DNA of 24,610 nt. Source: an uncultured Clostridia bacterium (GTDB lineage Bacteria; Bacillota; Clostridia; Oscillospirales; Ruminococcaceae). A program made the translations under genes and the position numbers. This document shows, piece after piece, positions 6,966-14,642 of this stretch. How positions within the stretch are numbered: position 1 is the first letter of the stretch; each line of letters starts with the position of its first letter. The stretch is taken from positions 1 to 24,610 of the forward strand of contig CAMNVW010000007.1 in assembly GCA_946563605.1 (NCBI GenBank), given 5' to 3'. The notes beneath the pieces were generated by a model. It searched no databases. It saw nothing but the letters and a program-made list of their open reading frames with translations, and was not told where the DNA came from.

Positions 6966-7658
6966 ATGTCTATGGGAAAAATCCTGGTTGCGGACGATGA
7001 CCAGAATATTGCGGAATTATTGAGATTGTATCTGGAGAAAGAAGGGTACAGTGTTGTGCTTGCATCCGATGGTGAGCAGGCGATAGAGCGTTTTAACAGT
7101 GAAAATCCTGATATTGTGCTGTTGGATATCATGATGCCGAAGCTGGATGGCTGGCAGGTATGCAGGGACATCCGCAAAAAGTCCAACTGCCCAATCATTA
7201 TGATCACCGCCAAGGGTGAAACCTTCGACAAGGTGCTGGGGTTAGAGCTGGGCGCCGACGACTATGTGGTAAAGCCGTTTGAAGCCAAAGAAGTGATTGC
7301 GCGCATCAAGGCGGTGATGAGAAGAACCGGAAGGGCTTCTGCTGGCAGCGACACCAAAGAGGTTTCTTACGACAAGCTGGTTGTCAATATGACCAAATAT
7401 GAGCTGAAGGTGGACGGCAAAGTGATCGACACACCGCCGAAAGAATTGGAACTGCTGTACCATCTGGCAAGCAATCCGAACAGGGTCTACACAAGAGATC
7501 AACTGCTCAACGAGGTATGGGGCTTTGAATATTACGGAGATTCCAGAACGGTGGACGTTCATGTAAAACGTTTGCGCGAAAAACTGGAAGGGGTATCCGA
7601 CAAGTGGAGCCTGAAAACGGTCTGGGGCGTCGGATATAAGTTTGAAGTAAAGGAATAA
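6966..7658 (+). CDS. OmpR/PhoB-family response regulator
   Basis: This 230-residue protein has a receiver domain (about 5-120) and a winged-helix DNA-binding domain (about 130-228). The acidic triad is DDD 10-12, the phospho-acceptor is D54 in LLDIMMP, the switch Thr is T81 and the conserved Lys is K103 in VVKPFE. The output domain has the typical PPKELELLYHLASNP and SRTVDVHVKRLREKL segments. The start is preceded by AAAGGAG at 6 bases. The partner kinase gene follows after 67 bases and an HtrA protease gene comes next, an order like CssRS-HtrB of Bacillus, so control of envelope protein quality is a reasonable inference. The kinase and regulator are clearly a pair; the stimulus is not known. 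Confidence 0.95.
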   Translation: MSMGKILVADDDQNIAELLRLYLEKEGYSVVLASDGEQAIERFNSENPDIVLLDIMMPKLDGWQVCRDIRKKSNCPIIMITAKGETFDKVLGLELGADDYVVKPFEAKEVIARIKAVMRRTGRASAGSDTKEVSYDKLVVNMTKYELKVDGKVIDTPPKELELLYHLASNPNRVYTRDQLLNEVWGFEYYGDSRTVDVHVKRLREKLEGVSDKWSLKTVWGVGYKFEVKE

Positions 7659-7725
7659 AAGTCTGCAAGTCCGCTGTGCATTTGTTACGGCGGCTTTTGT
7701 TTTGATTGGATGAGGAGGGAAAAGG

Positions 7726-9204
7726 ATGCAGCGAAGTCTGTTTCGAAAATATTTTTCGGTTTGCTGTTCCATCGTGCTGACAAGCATCGTGATTTTGGGA
7801 ATCTTATTTATGGTGTTTGCAGCGCAGTATTTTAAAGAGGATAAGCTGGGAGCGCTCAAACAAAACGCGGAATATGCCGCAGAGCTGACCCAGGAACACA
7901 TCGTTTCGGTCAACGGCATTTATCAGGTGGTCGATTACAAATCTTCCCTGACAAATGCCTGGGTTCCGATGGCAAAAGCAATCAATGCGGACATTTATCT
8001 GGCAAATCTGTCCGGCGATGTGCTGCTGTGTACGCACCGCTCGATGTGCAGCCACAAAAGCCACGGCATCAGTCAGGATATCATCAACAAGGCTTTGGAG
8101 GAAGGCACCTATACAGAGGTCGGGAAGATGGGGGAGATTTACAAAAGCTCCTACTACACAGTCGGCGTGCCGCTGCAGCTTTCCGACGGACGTTTTGCCG
8201 GCATCGTATTTGCCTCCGCGACCGCGCAGGGGCTGACCGATTTTATGAGCGAAATCCTCAAGATGTTTTTGCTGAGCGCGTTTGTCATGATGATCGTGAC
8301 CTTTGCGCTGGTATATGTGGTGACAGGGAATCTGGTACGACCATTACAGGAGATGGTCAAAGCGACCGAATCCTTTGCGAAGGGCGATTTTACTGCCCGT
8401 GTGCCGGTCAATGAGCGCGACGAAATCGGCAAGCTTTCGATGGCGTTCAATAACATGGCAACCAGTCTTGCACAGCAGGAAACGGTGCGCCGCTCGTTTA
8501 TCGCGAATGTATCCCATGAGCTAAAAACGCCGATGACAAGCATCGCGGGCTTTATTGACGGCATTTTGGATGGGACGATTCCGCCGGAGCGCGAACAGCA
8601 TTATCTGACGATTGTCTCGGATGAGGTCAAGCGCTTGTCGCGTCTGGTGCGCTCGATGTTGAACATCGCAAAAATCGAAGCCGGTGAAATGACACTAAAG
8701 CCGACCGTATTCGATATCAACGAGGTCGTTTTATCCAGCATCTTTACCTTTGAGCAGACCATCGAAGGCAAGCAGCTTGAAATAAAGGGCTTGGATGCGG
8801 GCAAGATAATGGTTGAGGCGGACGAAGATCTGATCCATCAGGTGGTGTACAACCTTCTTGAAAATGCGGTGAAATTCGCAAATGAAGGCGGCTATGTGCA
8901 GGTGAGTTACACCGTCGATCCAAAGAGAACCTATATCAGCATTAAAAATTCGGGAACGGGGATTCCGAAGGATGAAATTTCCAAGGTGTTTGACCGATTC
9001 TACAAGACCGACCGCTCGCGAAGTGTTGATAAGACCGGTGTTGGTTTAGGTCTGTACATCGTACGTTCGATTGTCAATCTTCATCAGAGCGAGGTCATTG
9101 TCCGCAGCGTGGAAAACGAATACTGTGAATTCAGCTTCTCCGTAGCGACTGCGCCAAAAGGATTGACAAAACAGGGCAAGGCGATCTCTGCAAGGGAAAT
9201 GTAA
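7726..9204 (+). CDS. Membrane sensor histidine kinase
   Basis: A 492-residue HAMP-HisKA-HATPase kinase. The first membrane helix is at about 10-36, an extracellular sensor of about 140 residues follows (with the short CTHRSMCSHKSHG segment, two Cys and three His that might bind a metal or form a disulfide), then the second helix at about 180-205 and HAMP to about 258. The phospho-accepting His is H264 in SHELKTPM. The N box is HQVVYNLLENAVKFA, and the G1 and G2 regions (SGTGIPKDEISKVFDRFYK, GVGLGLYIV) are intact, so it should be active. GGAGGG precedes the start. It is cotranscribed with the response regulator; htrA behind it has its own promoter. Confidence 0.95.
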   Translation: MQRSLFRKYFSVCCSIVLTSIVILGILFMVFAAQYFKEDKLGALKQNAEYAAELTQEHIVSVNGIYQVVDYKSSLTNAWVPMAKAINADIYLANLSGDVLLCTHRSMCSHKSHGISQDIINKALEEGTYTEVGKMGEIYKSSYYTVGVPLQLSDGRFAGIVFASATAQGLTDFMSEILKMFLLSAFVMMIVTFALVYVVTGNLVRPLQEMVKATESFAKGDFTARVPVNERDEIGKLSMAFNNMATSLAQQETVRRSFIANVSHELKTPMTSIAGFIDGILDGTIPPEREQHYLTIVSDEVKRLSRLVRSMLNIAKIEAGEMTLKPTVFDINEVVLSSIFTFEQTIEGKQLEIKGLDAGKIMVEADEDLIHQVVYNLLENAVKFANEGGYVQVSYTVDPKRTYISIKNSGTGIPKDEISKVFDRFYKTDRSRSVDKTGVGLGLYIVRSIVNLHQSEVIVRSVENEYCEFSFSVATAPKGLTKQGKAISAREM

Positions 9205-9239
9205 AAATACCAAAAGAGTGTAAACAAAAAAGGGAAAAA

Positions 9240-9290
9240 AGTTCATTGTTTTGGTAGAAAAAAGTATGAAACAGTTTAAGCCTAGTTTCA
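9240..9290 (+). promoter_or_regulatory. Phased direct repeats upstream of htrA (candidate response-regulator box)
   Basis: AGTTTAA at 9273 and AGTTTCA at 9284 are 11 bases apart, and a third match, AGTTCAT, lies at 9240, that is 33 bases (three turns) upstream. An inverted repeat ATGAAAC/GTTTCAT (9266-9272 with 9285-9291) overlaps. OmpR-family regulators typically bind direct repeats with a period of 10-11 bp next to the -35 region. The repeats are seen; binding is inferred. Confidence 0.4.
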
Positions 9291-9311
9291 TTTATTTTTA
9301 CAAATTGCCGA

Positions 9312-9317
9312 TATAAT
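9312..9317 (+). promoter_or_regulatory. htrA promoter -10 element
   Basis: Perfect TATAAT. At -35 there is only a poor match (TTTCAT region 9286-9293), which fits an activated promoter whose -35 is replaced by the adjacent phased repeats. Confidence 0.55.
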
Positions 9318-9394
9318 AGAGAATGAACTGAAACAATAGACATCAGAGATGCAATCTGGTGTGTGAATAGTTCGAACACAGGGAGGGTTTCAAT

Positions 9395-11080
9395 ATGAAT
9401 GAGAACAAAATGAATGAAAACAGTGCTGCGGGTGAAAGCACAAACAATACACAGCAGGGTACAAATTCGTCGCAGCCGCAGGAAAATCAAAACAGCAACG
9501 GCTGGGTGTTTTCCAATAAAAATGTTTCCGATGCGCACACCGGTGAGCAAAAGGAAAACGGAAAAGAGAATGTGTTTTTCCACAAGGAGCAGTCGGAGAA
9601 CCAGAACGGAGGTCATTCCTCCGAGCAGCCGAATGAGGAGGGATGGTATCATTCCGGTTCAAGAAAATTTGACAACGACGGTTCCGGCTACAACAGCAAA
9701 TACAGTTACAGCAGCGCGCCAAACAACAATGCTTCCTACGATAATCATGCCAATGAATTTCAGCAGGGAACAAAGGACAGCGAAAGCTACAAGTGGAACT
9801 ACGAGGACTACAAGCAGGAAGCACCAAAACACAAACAGGAAAAAAATAAGAAAAGCAGAAACAAAGGTTTGCGCGTATTCACCATTATTCTGTGCGCCAT
9901 CCTGTGCGCAGGGGTTGTCAGCTTAGCAGGTTACGGCGTTTATTCGCTGGTAACAGAAAACACACAGTCTGCAAATACACAGACCGAAGAGGATACACAG
10001 GCAGAGGCAAAAGCAGACGCACAGCTGACTTTGAACGATAAGCCGCAGGTCGGCAGCCAGTCGGTCAGTCTGGCAGAAGGTGAGCTGACCATCACTCAGC
10101 GTGCGCAGAAGGTTCAGCCATCCGCAGTAGGAATCGTCGCATACACACAGAGCGCACAGAGCATCTTTGGCGGTTCGCAGAGCCAGGGCTCGGGCATTAT
10201 CGTCAACAAGGACGGCTACATCGTCACCAACGCACACGTTATCAGTGGTGCAACCAGCGTGAAGGTCGTACTGCACGACAACAGAGAGTACAACGCGACT
10301 ATCGTCGGCTCGGATGAAAAGACCGACCTTGCCGTTTTGAAAATTGAAGCGGACGATTTGACGCCTGCTGAATTCGGTAACTCCGACCAGCTGGAAATCG
10401 GCGAGCAGGTCATCACAGTCGGCAACCCGGGCGGTTTGGAACTGGCAGGCAGCATTACCGTAGGCTATATTTCCGCATTGAACCGTCCAATCACAACAAC
10501 CGGCGGCAGCACCGTTGACTGCATCCAGACCGATGCGGCAATCAACCCGGGCAACTCCGGCGGCGCGTTGGTCAACACCTACGGTCAGGTCATCGGCATC
10601 AACTCCCAGAAGATTGCTGCGACAGAATATGAGGGCATCGGTTTTGCAATCTCCATCAACGAGGCACAGCCAATTATCAACGACCTGATTCAATACGGTT
10701 ATGTAAGAGGCAGAGTTGTTATGGGTATCACCATGCAGCTGATCGACCAGACCACCGCACAGATGACCGGCTATAAACCAGGCGCCGGCGTTGTATCGGT
10801 TGAAGCCAATTCTCCGGCTGAAAAAGCAGGACTTGTTCCTGGCGACGTCATCACAGAGGTTGATGGTGAAAGCATTGTTGACCAGAAAACGTTGAGCAAT
10901 ATTTTGGAACAGCACAAACCAGGCGATGTCATCACACTGACGGTATACAGAAAGAGCGTCCAAAGCTACGGTGACAACAAAGAACTGAAGCTGAAGCTGG
11001 AGCTGGCAGAAGCAGGTGCGCCAACTGCTGTACAGGCAAATCAGCAGGCAGCAGACAGCCAAAAGCGTGGAGGAAACTAA
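9395..11080 (+). CDS. htrA: HtrA/DegP-like membrane-anchored serine protease with PDZ domain
   Basis: This 561-residue protein has a long hydrophilic cytoplasmic tail (1-155) very rich in Asn, Gln, Glu, Ser and Gly, one membrane helix (about 161-183, VFTIILCAILCAGVVSLAGY), then an extracellular trypsin-like domain and one PDZ domain (about 455-545). The catalytic triad is intact: H281 in VTNAHVI, D311 in KTDLAVLKI and S388 in NPGNSGGAL. The carboxylate loop GNPGG is present. HtrA proteases remove or refold damaged exported proteins. The tail is longer than usual and low in complexity. GGGAGGG precedes the start. Position behind a two-component system suggests stress-induced expression, as for Bacillus HtrA/HtrB under CssRS. 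A strong terminator follows. Confidence 0.95.
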   Translation: MNENKMNENSAAGESTNNTQQGTNSSQPQENQNSNGWVFSNKNVSDAHTGEQKENGKENVFFHKEQSENQNGGHSSEQPNEEGWYHSGSRKFDNDGSGYNSKYSYSSAPNNNASYDNHANEFQQGTKDSESYKWNYEDYKQEAPKHKQEKNKKSRNKGLRVFTIILCAILCAGVVSLAGYGVYSLVTENTQSANTQTEEDTQAEAKADAQLTLNDKPQVGSQSVSLAEGELTITQRAQKVQPSAVGIVAYTQSAQSIFGGSQSQGSGIIVNKDGYIVTNAHVISGATSVKVVLHDNREYNATIVGSDEKTDLAVLKIEADDLTPAEFGNSDQLEIGEQVITVGNPGGLELAGSITVGYISALNRPITTTGGSTVDCIQTDAAINPGNSGGALVNTYGQVIGINSQKIAATEYEGIGFAISINEAQPIINDLIQYGYVRGRVVMGITMQLIDQTTAQMTGYKPGAGVVSVEANSPAEKAGLVPGDVITEVDGESIVDQKTLSNILEQHKPGDVITLTVYRKSVQSYGDNKELKLKLELAEAGAPTAVQANQQAADSQKRGGN

Positions 11081-11112
11081 ACAGTATCCTGCAAGCGGTA
11101 TTGTAAGATGAG

Positions 11113-11150
11113 AAAAGGGCATCCAAAGGAGAAGTTTGGATGCCCTTTTT
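11113..11150 (+). terminator. htrA terminator
   Basis: A 15-bp perfect stem AAAAGGGCATCCAAA/TTTGGATGCCCTTTT (11113-11127 with 11135-11149), 7-base loop, T-run within and after the right arm, 32 bases after the htrA stop. Confidence 0.9.
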
Positions 11151-11278
11151 GTATCTGTTTTTTTGCAGGACAACGGTTCTTAAAAGATGATTCGACAGCG
11201 TGCTGTCAAAAATGAGTCCCCAAAAGCCAGAAAATCTGTGCAATCTTAGGAAAAGCACCAGAGGAAATGCGGTAATGA

Positions 11279-11307
11279 TTGATTTTTGGCAGTTTGTAGG
11301 ATATAGT
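11279..11307 (+). promoter_or_regulatory. Probable pyk promoter
   Basis: TTGATT-N17-TATAGT, about 80 bases upstream of the chosen pyk start. Confidence 0.5.
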
Positions 11308-11389
11308 TTAAAAGGAATCAGAGAATTTGTACAGCGAATAGTGTGTAATGAATGAGGACGATTATGACATCAAAAGGGGTGTATGCTTT

Positions 11390-13144
11390 ATGAGAAAAAC
11401 CAAGATTATTTGTACACTGGGACCGGCAAGCGAGTCCGAAGAGGTTTTGCGGGAGATGATCCAAGCAGGAATGAATGTTGCCCGTTTTAATTTTTCACAC
11501 GCAACCCATGAGGAACACCAGAAAAAGCTGGAATTGATAAAGCGACTGCGCAAGGAAATGGATGTGCCGCTTGCAACGCTGCTGGACACAAAGGGTCCGG
11601 AGATCCGCTTGGGCAAATTGCAGGGCGGTGCGGCATTTTTGGAGGATGGAGAAGCGTTCACGCTGACCACCGAGGAAATTTTGGGCGATAAAACAAAAGC
11701 CTCCGTTAGCTTTCAAGACCTTCCCAAGGACGTCAGGGCAGACGATGTGATTTTGATTGACGACGGACTGATTGAATTGCGGGTTGAAAAAGTAACCGGT
11801 AAGGACATCCTGTGCACCGTTGTCAACGGCGGCAAAATCTCGGACAGGAAGGGTATCAATGTGCCGAATGTCGATTTGTCCATGCCGTATCTGAGCGAGC
11901 AGGACCGCAGCGACATTGAATTTGGTATTAAGATGGGATTTGATTTTATCGCAGCATCCTTCACACGCTGCGCGCAGGACATTTTGCAGGTGCGGGAGAT
12001 TCTGGAGAAGAATGGCTGCGATACCATCAAAATCATCGCCAAAATTGAAAATGCGCAGGGCGTCAACAACATTGATGAAATCCTCAGGGTTTCGGATGGT
12101 ATAATGATTGCACGCGGCGATATGGGCGTAGAGATTCCGCTGGAAGAAGTGCCGGTTATTCAGAAGATGATTATTAAAAAGGTGTATAACAGCGGCAAAT
12201 ATGTCATCACAGCAACGCAGATGCTGGACAGCATGATGAACCATCCGCGTCCGACCAGAGCAGAAGCGACCGATGTTGCCAATGCAATCTATGACGGCAC
12301 AAGCGTGATTATGCTGTCGGGAGAAACAGCAGCAGGAAAATATCCGGTCGAGTCGGTTCGGACGATGGCGAAAATTGCCGAGCGCGCCGAAATGGATATT
12401 AACTACCGCCGCCGTTTTCGCGAGAATGACAGCGACAACACGCGCGACGTTACCAACGCAATTTCCCATGCGACCTGTTCTGCGGCGTATGATTTGGAAG
12501 CAAGCGCGATCATCACAGTTACACAGTCCGGTCAGACGGCAAGGATGATCAGCAAATACCGCCCGCAGATGCCGATTATCGGCTGCACGACCCAGACGGC
12601 GACCTACCGCCATTTATGTATGTCGTGGGGCGTGATGCCGGTTTTATGTGAGGAACAAAAGACAGAGGATGATTTATTCCATCACGCGATGTCCCGTGCA
12701 AAAGAGTGCGGCTTTGTCAAGGACGGCGATTTGGTGGTGATTACGGCAGGGGTTCCGTTGGGAATCCCAGGAACCACTAATCTACTGAAGGTGCAGACGG
12801 TCGGCGATGTGATTTTGCATGGAACAGGAATCGGAAATGGAAGCGTTAAGGCAAGCGTCTGCGTTGCAAAGAGCGAGCGTGAAGCGTTGGAAAAATTTCG
12901 GGCAGGCGATATTTTGGTAATCGACAACACCACAAATGCGCTGCTGGATGTGATGAAAAAAGCTTCGGGCATGATTATCGAACAGCCTGGGCAGGATTCC
13001 CATGCGGCGATCGTCGGCTTGACGCTGAATATTCCAGTCATTGTAGGTGCACAGGACTGCACCCAGGTGATTCGCAACGGAACCTCCGTCTTGTTGGACG
13101 CAGGCAAAGGCATTGTATGCAACCTGAACGGTCAAGGGATGTAA
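11390..13144 (+). CDS. pyk: Pyruvate kinase with C-terminal PEP-utiliser domain
   Basis: This 584-residue enzyme converts PEP and ADP to pyruvate and ATP at the end of glycolysis. The N-terminus is MRKTKIICTLGPASES; the active-site region includes NFSHATHEEH, LLDTKGPEIRLG, IARGDMGVEIPLEEVP (about 240-255), the ATQMLDSMMNHPRPTRAE signature, and ANAIYDGTSVIMLSGETA. After the allosteric C domain (about 360-470) a further phosphohistidine-like domain (about 490-584, with PGQDSHAAIVG) is present, as in Bacillus and Geobacillus enzymes of the same length. ATG 11390 has AAAGGGG upstream and aligns with family N-termini; the frame is open to an ATG at 11348 without a ribosome-binding site. The sortase gene follows after 147 bases with no terminator. 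Confidence 0.97.
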   Translation: MRKTKIICTLGPASESEEVLREMIQAGMNVARFNFSHATHEEHQKKLELIKRLRKEMDVPLATLLDTKGPEIRLGKLQGGAAFLEDGEAFTLTTEEILGDKTKASVSFQDLPKDVRADDVILIDDGLIELRVEKVTGKDILCTVVNGGKISDRKGINVPNVDLSMPYLSEQDRSDIEFGIKMGFDFIAASFTRCAQDILQVREILEKNGCDTIKIIAKIENAQGVNNIDEILRVSDGIMIARGDMGVEIPLEEVPVIQKMIIKKVYNSGKYVITATQMLDSMMNHPRPTRAEATDVANAIYDGTSVIMLSGETAAGKYPVESVRTMAKIAERAEMDINYRRRFRENDSDNTRDVTNAISHATCSAAYDLEASAIITVTQSGQTARMISKYRPQMPIIGCTTQTATYRHLCMSWGVMPVLCEEQKTEDDLFHHAMSRAKECGFVKDGDLVVITAGVPLGIPGTTNLLKVQTVGDVILHGTGIGNGSVKASVCVAKSEREALEKFRAGDILVIDNTTNALLDVMKKASGMIIEQPGQDSHAAIVGLTLNIPVIVGAQDCTQVIRNGTSVLLDAGKGIVCNLNGQGM

Positions 13145-13170
13145 TCCTCTCAGGGATAATTAAAGATTAC

Positions 13171-13199
13171 TGCTGAGCACCTCAAAAGGGTGCGGCAGC
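13171..13199 (+). other. Hairpin between pyk and the sortase gene
   Basis: CTGCT and GCACC pair with GGTGC and GGCAG around a TCAAAAG-type loop, with a two-base bulge. No T-run follows, so it is not a terminator; it may mark an mRNA processing or stability point in a pyk-sortase transcript. Confidence 0.35.
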
Positions 13200-13291
13200 G
13201 GATGACAGCTTTACGAATTTAAGGAAAGAAATCGTTTTGGTGAGGCGGAGTTTTTGGCTTTGCTGAAACGGCGAACGGAAAGGAGCCTGTT

Positions 13292-14212
13292 ATGGCAAAA
13301 AGATTGAAAAAAATGACGGCATTTTTTCTGGCGGCAATGATGGTGCTGTCCGTATCGGGCTGCAAAAAAGAGGAAGAACCTGCGCAGGAGGAACAAACCC
13401 AAGAAGAGGAAAGCCTGGAGCAGGAAGAAAAACCAATTGACCAGCCGGAACCGGAGGAAGAAGAAAAGTCTGATTTTGAGGCTCCGACCTTTCATGAGCA
13501 GCTGAAAGAAGCGAAAGCAAAGAATGATGATATTATCGGATGGCTGAAAATTGACGATTTGAAGGTAGACGGCGCGGTCGTTCAAGCGGAGGACAACAAA
13601 CGCTATGAGCGTCAGGACGAATGGAAGCAGTACAGCTGGACGGGAAGCTACTTTGCCGATTATGAGTGCAATTTCAACAGCCGCGAGGAGATGTCCAAAA
13701 ATACGGTGATTTATGGACACAACGTTCACTTTGACGACAACAAGGACGGCGAGCGTTTTAGCCAGCTGTTCCACTTTGCAGACATGGAGTTCGCGAAAAA
13801 CCATCCATACATCTATTTTTCCATCTATGACGAGGACGAGAAGGAATCGGGCGTTGAGCAGGATAAAAGACCGGACAACGAAATGGTTTGGCAGATCTTT
13901 TCGGTGTTTTATACCACGACCGATTTTAACTACATTCAAATCAACAAGGATTACAATGATCCTGCGTCCGGGGAGATCAGCAATGCACAGCTGATGAACA
14001 TTATCACCGAGGCTCAGCAGCGTTCGGAGTATATTTATGATGTGGGTGTGACTGGTGAGGACAAGATTTTGACCTTATCGACCTGTTCTTACAAGTACGG
14101 CAAAAGGAACGACGTCCGCTTTGTGGTGATGGCAAAATTGTTAGATCAGGATGCACCGCTGAAATCGACGGTTTCCCTGACGGAAAACAGCGGCAAAAAG
14201 ACGGTAGAATAA
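13292..14212 (+). CDS. Class B sortase made as a lipoprotein
   Basis: This 306-residue protein starts with a lipoprotein signal (basic MAKRLKK, hydrophobic 9-22, lipobox VSGC with C24), then a very acidic Glu/Gln/Pro linker (about 25-65) and a sortase domain. The catalytic residues are H143 in YGHNVHF, C265 in LSTCSYKYG and R276 in DVRFVVMAKLL, an arrangement of class B type. Sortases cleave sorting signals on surface proteins and join them to the wall or pili. The usual N-terminal membrane helix is replaced here by a lipid anchor. No cell-wall sorting substrate with a clear LPxTG or NPxTN motif is encoded in the window. AAAGGAG lies 6 bases before the start. A bidirectional terminator follows. 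Confidence 0.9.
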   Translation: MAKRLKKMTAFFLAAMMVLSVSGCKKEEEPAQEEQTQEEESLEQEEKPIDQPEPEEEEKSDFEAPTFHEQLKEAKAKNDDIIGWLKIDDLKVDGAVVQAEDNKRYERQDEWKQYSWTGSYFADYECNFNSREEMSKNTVIYGHNVHFDDNKDGERFSQLFHFADMEFAKNHPYIYFSIYDEDEKESGVEQDKRPDNEMVWQIFSVFYTTTDFNYIQINKDYNDPASGEISNAQLMNIITEAQQRSEYIYDVGVTGEDKILTLSTCSYKYGKRNDVRFVVMAKLLDQDAPLKSTVSLTENSGKKTVE

Positions 14213-14216
14213 AATG

Positions 14217-14248
14217 AAAAAGGAGAGAGCAACGCTCTCTCCTTTTTT
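14217..14248. terminator. Bidirectional terminator
   Basis: A 14-bp perfect stem AAAAAGGAGAGAGC/GCTCTCTCCTTTTT (14217-14230 with 14234-14247) with T-runs on both strands, between the convergent sortase and DUF1858 genes. Confidence 0.9.
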
Positions 14249-14258
14249 GTGCTGAAAC

Positions 14259-14459
14259 TTATTTGATTCTTGCTCTTAACTCAGCAACGATTGGCGCCCA
14301 GTCCACTCCGTGAACAGCTGCGGCTTCTTCGATAGTTTCGCCTCTGGAAGCCGGACAGCCAACACAGTGCATCCCCATGCCAAAGAAGATGTCAGCAACG
14401 GAACTGTCATAATCCAAAATATCACCAATGATGGAATCTTTTGTTACGGTAAATGCCAT
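14259..14459 (-). CDS. DUF1858 small redox-disulfide protein
   Basis: A 66-residue protein matching the DUF1858 family, also described as the redox-disulfide domain associated with hybrid-cluster protein. It starts MAFTVTKDSIIGDILDYD and carries the diagnostic GMHCVGCPASRGETIEEAA segment with a CxxC pair at C32 and C35. It is small, soluble and whole. AAAGGAGGG lies upstream of the start, with a good promoter. In other Clostridia it often stands near hybrid-cluster protein or redox genes; here no such neighbour is visible, so a general thiol or metal role is all that can be said. Confidence 0.92.
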   Translation of the reverse strand: MAFTVTKDSIIGDILDYDSSVADIFFGMGMHCVGCPASRGETIEEAAAVHGVDWAPIVAELRARIK

Positions 14460-14521
14460 AATGATTACCCTCCTTTCTTAACGATAGTATTGTCGTGCGT
14501 GATTGCTTTCATACGAAATTT

Positions 14522-14550
14522 ATTATAATACAAACGAAGAGGCAAATCAA
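14522..14550 (-). promoter_or_regulatory. Promoter of the DUF1858 gene
   Basis: Minus-strand TTGATT-N17-TATAAT, about 63 bases upstream of the start codon. Confidence 0.7.
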
Positions 14551-14596
14551 GAATTTTGTCGAGGGACGCATTTACGGGGAAGCGCTGGAGTTACAG

Positions 14597-14630
14597 GAAA
14601 AGCCGCATCGGTTTTGCAACCGGTGCGGCT
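14597..14630 (-). terminator. Terminator of the CNNM/CorC gene
   Basis: Minus-strand 13-bp stem AGCCGCACCGGTT/AACCGATGCGGCT with one mismatch (14601-14613 with 14618-14630), GCAA loop, then TTTT. It begins 13 bases after the stop. Confidence 0.8.
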
Positions 14631-14642
14631 GTGTGTTTATGA

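Larger units (their letters stand above)
11081..11389 (+). other. Intergenic region htrA / pyk
   Basis: About 310 bases with the htrA terminator at the left, the pyk promoter near 11279-11307 and no gene that I can support. The middle (11160-11275) shows no clear structure beyond a weak GACAGC...GCTGTC pairing near 11193-11206. Confidence 0.6.
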
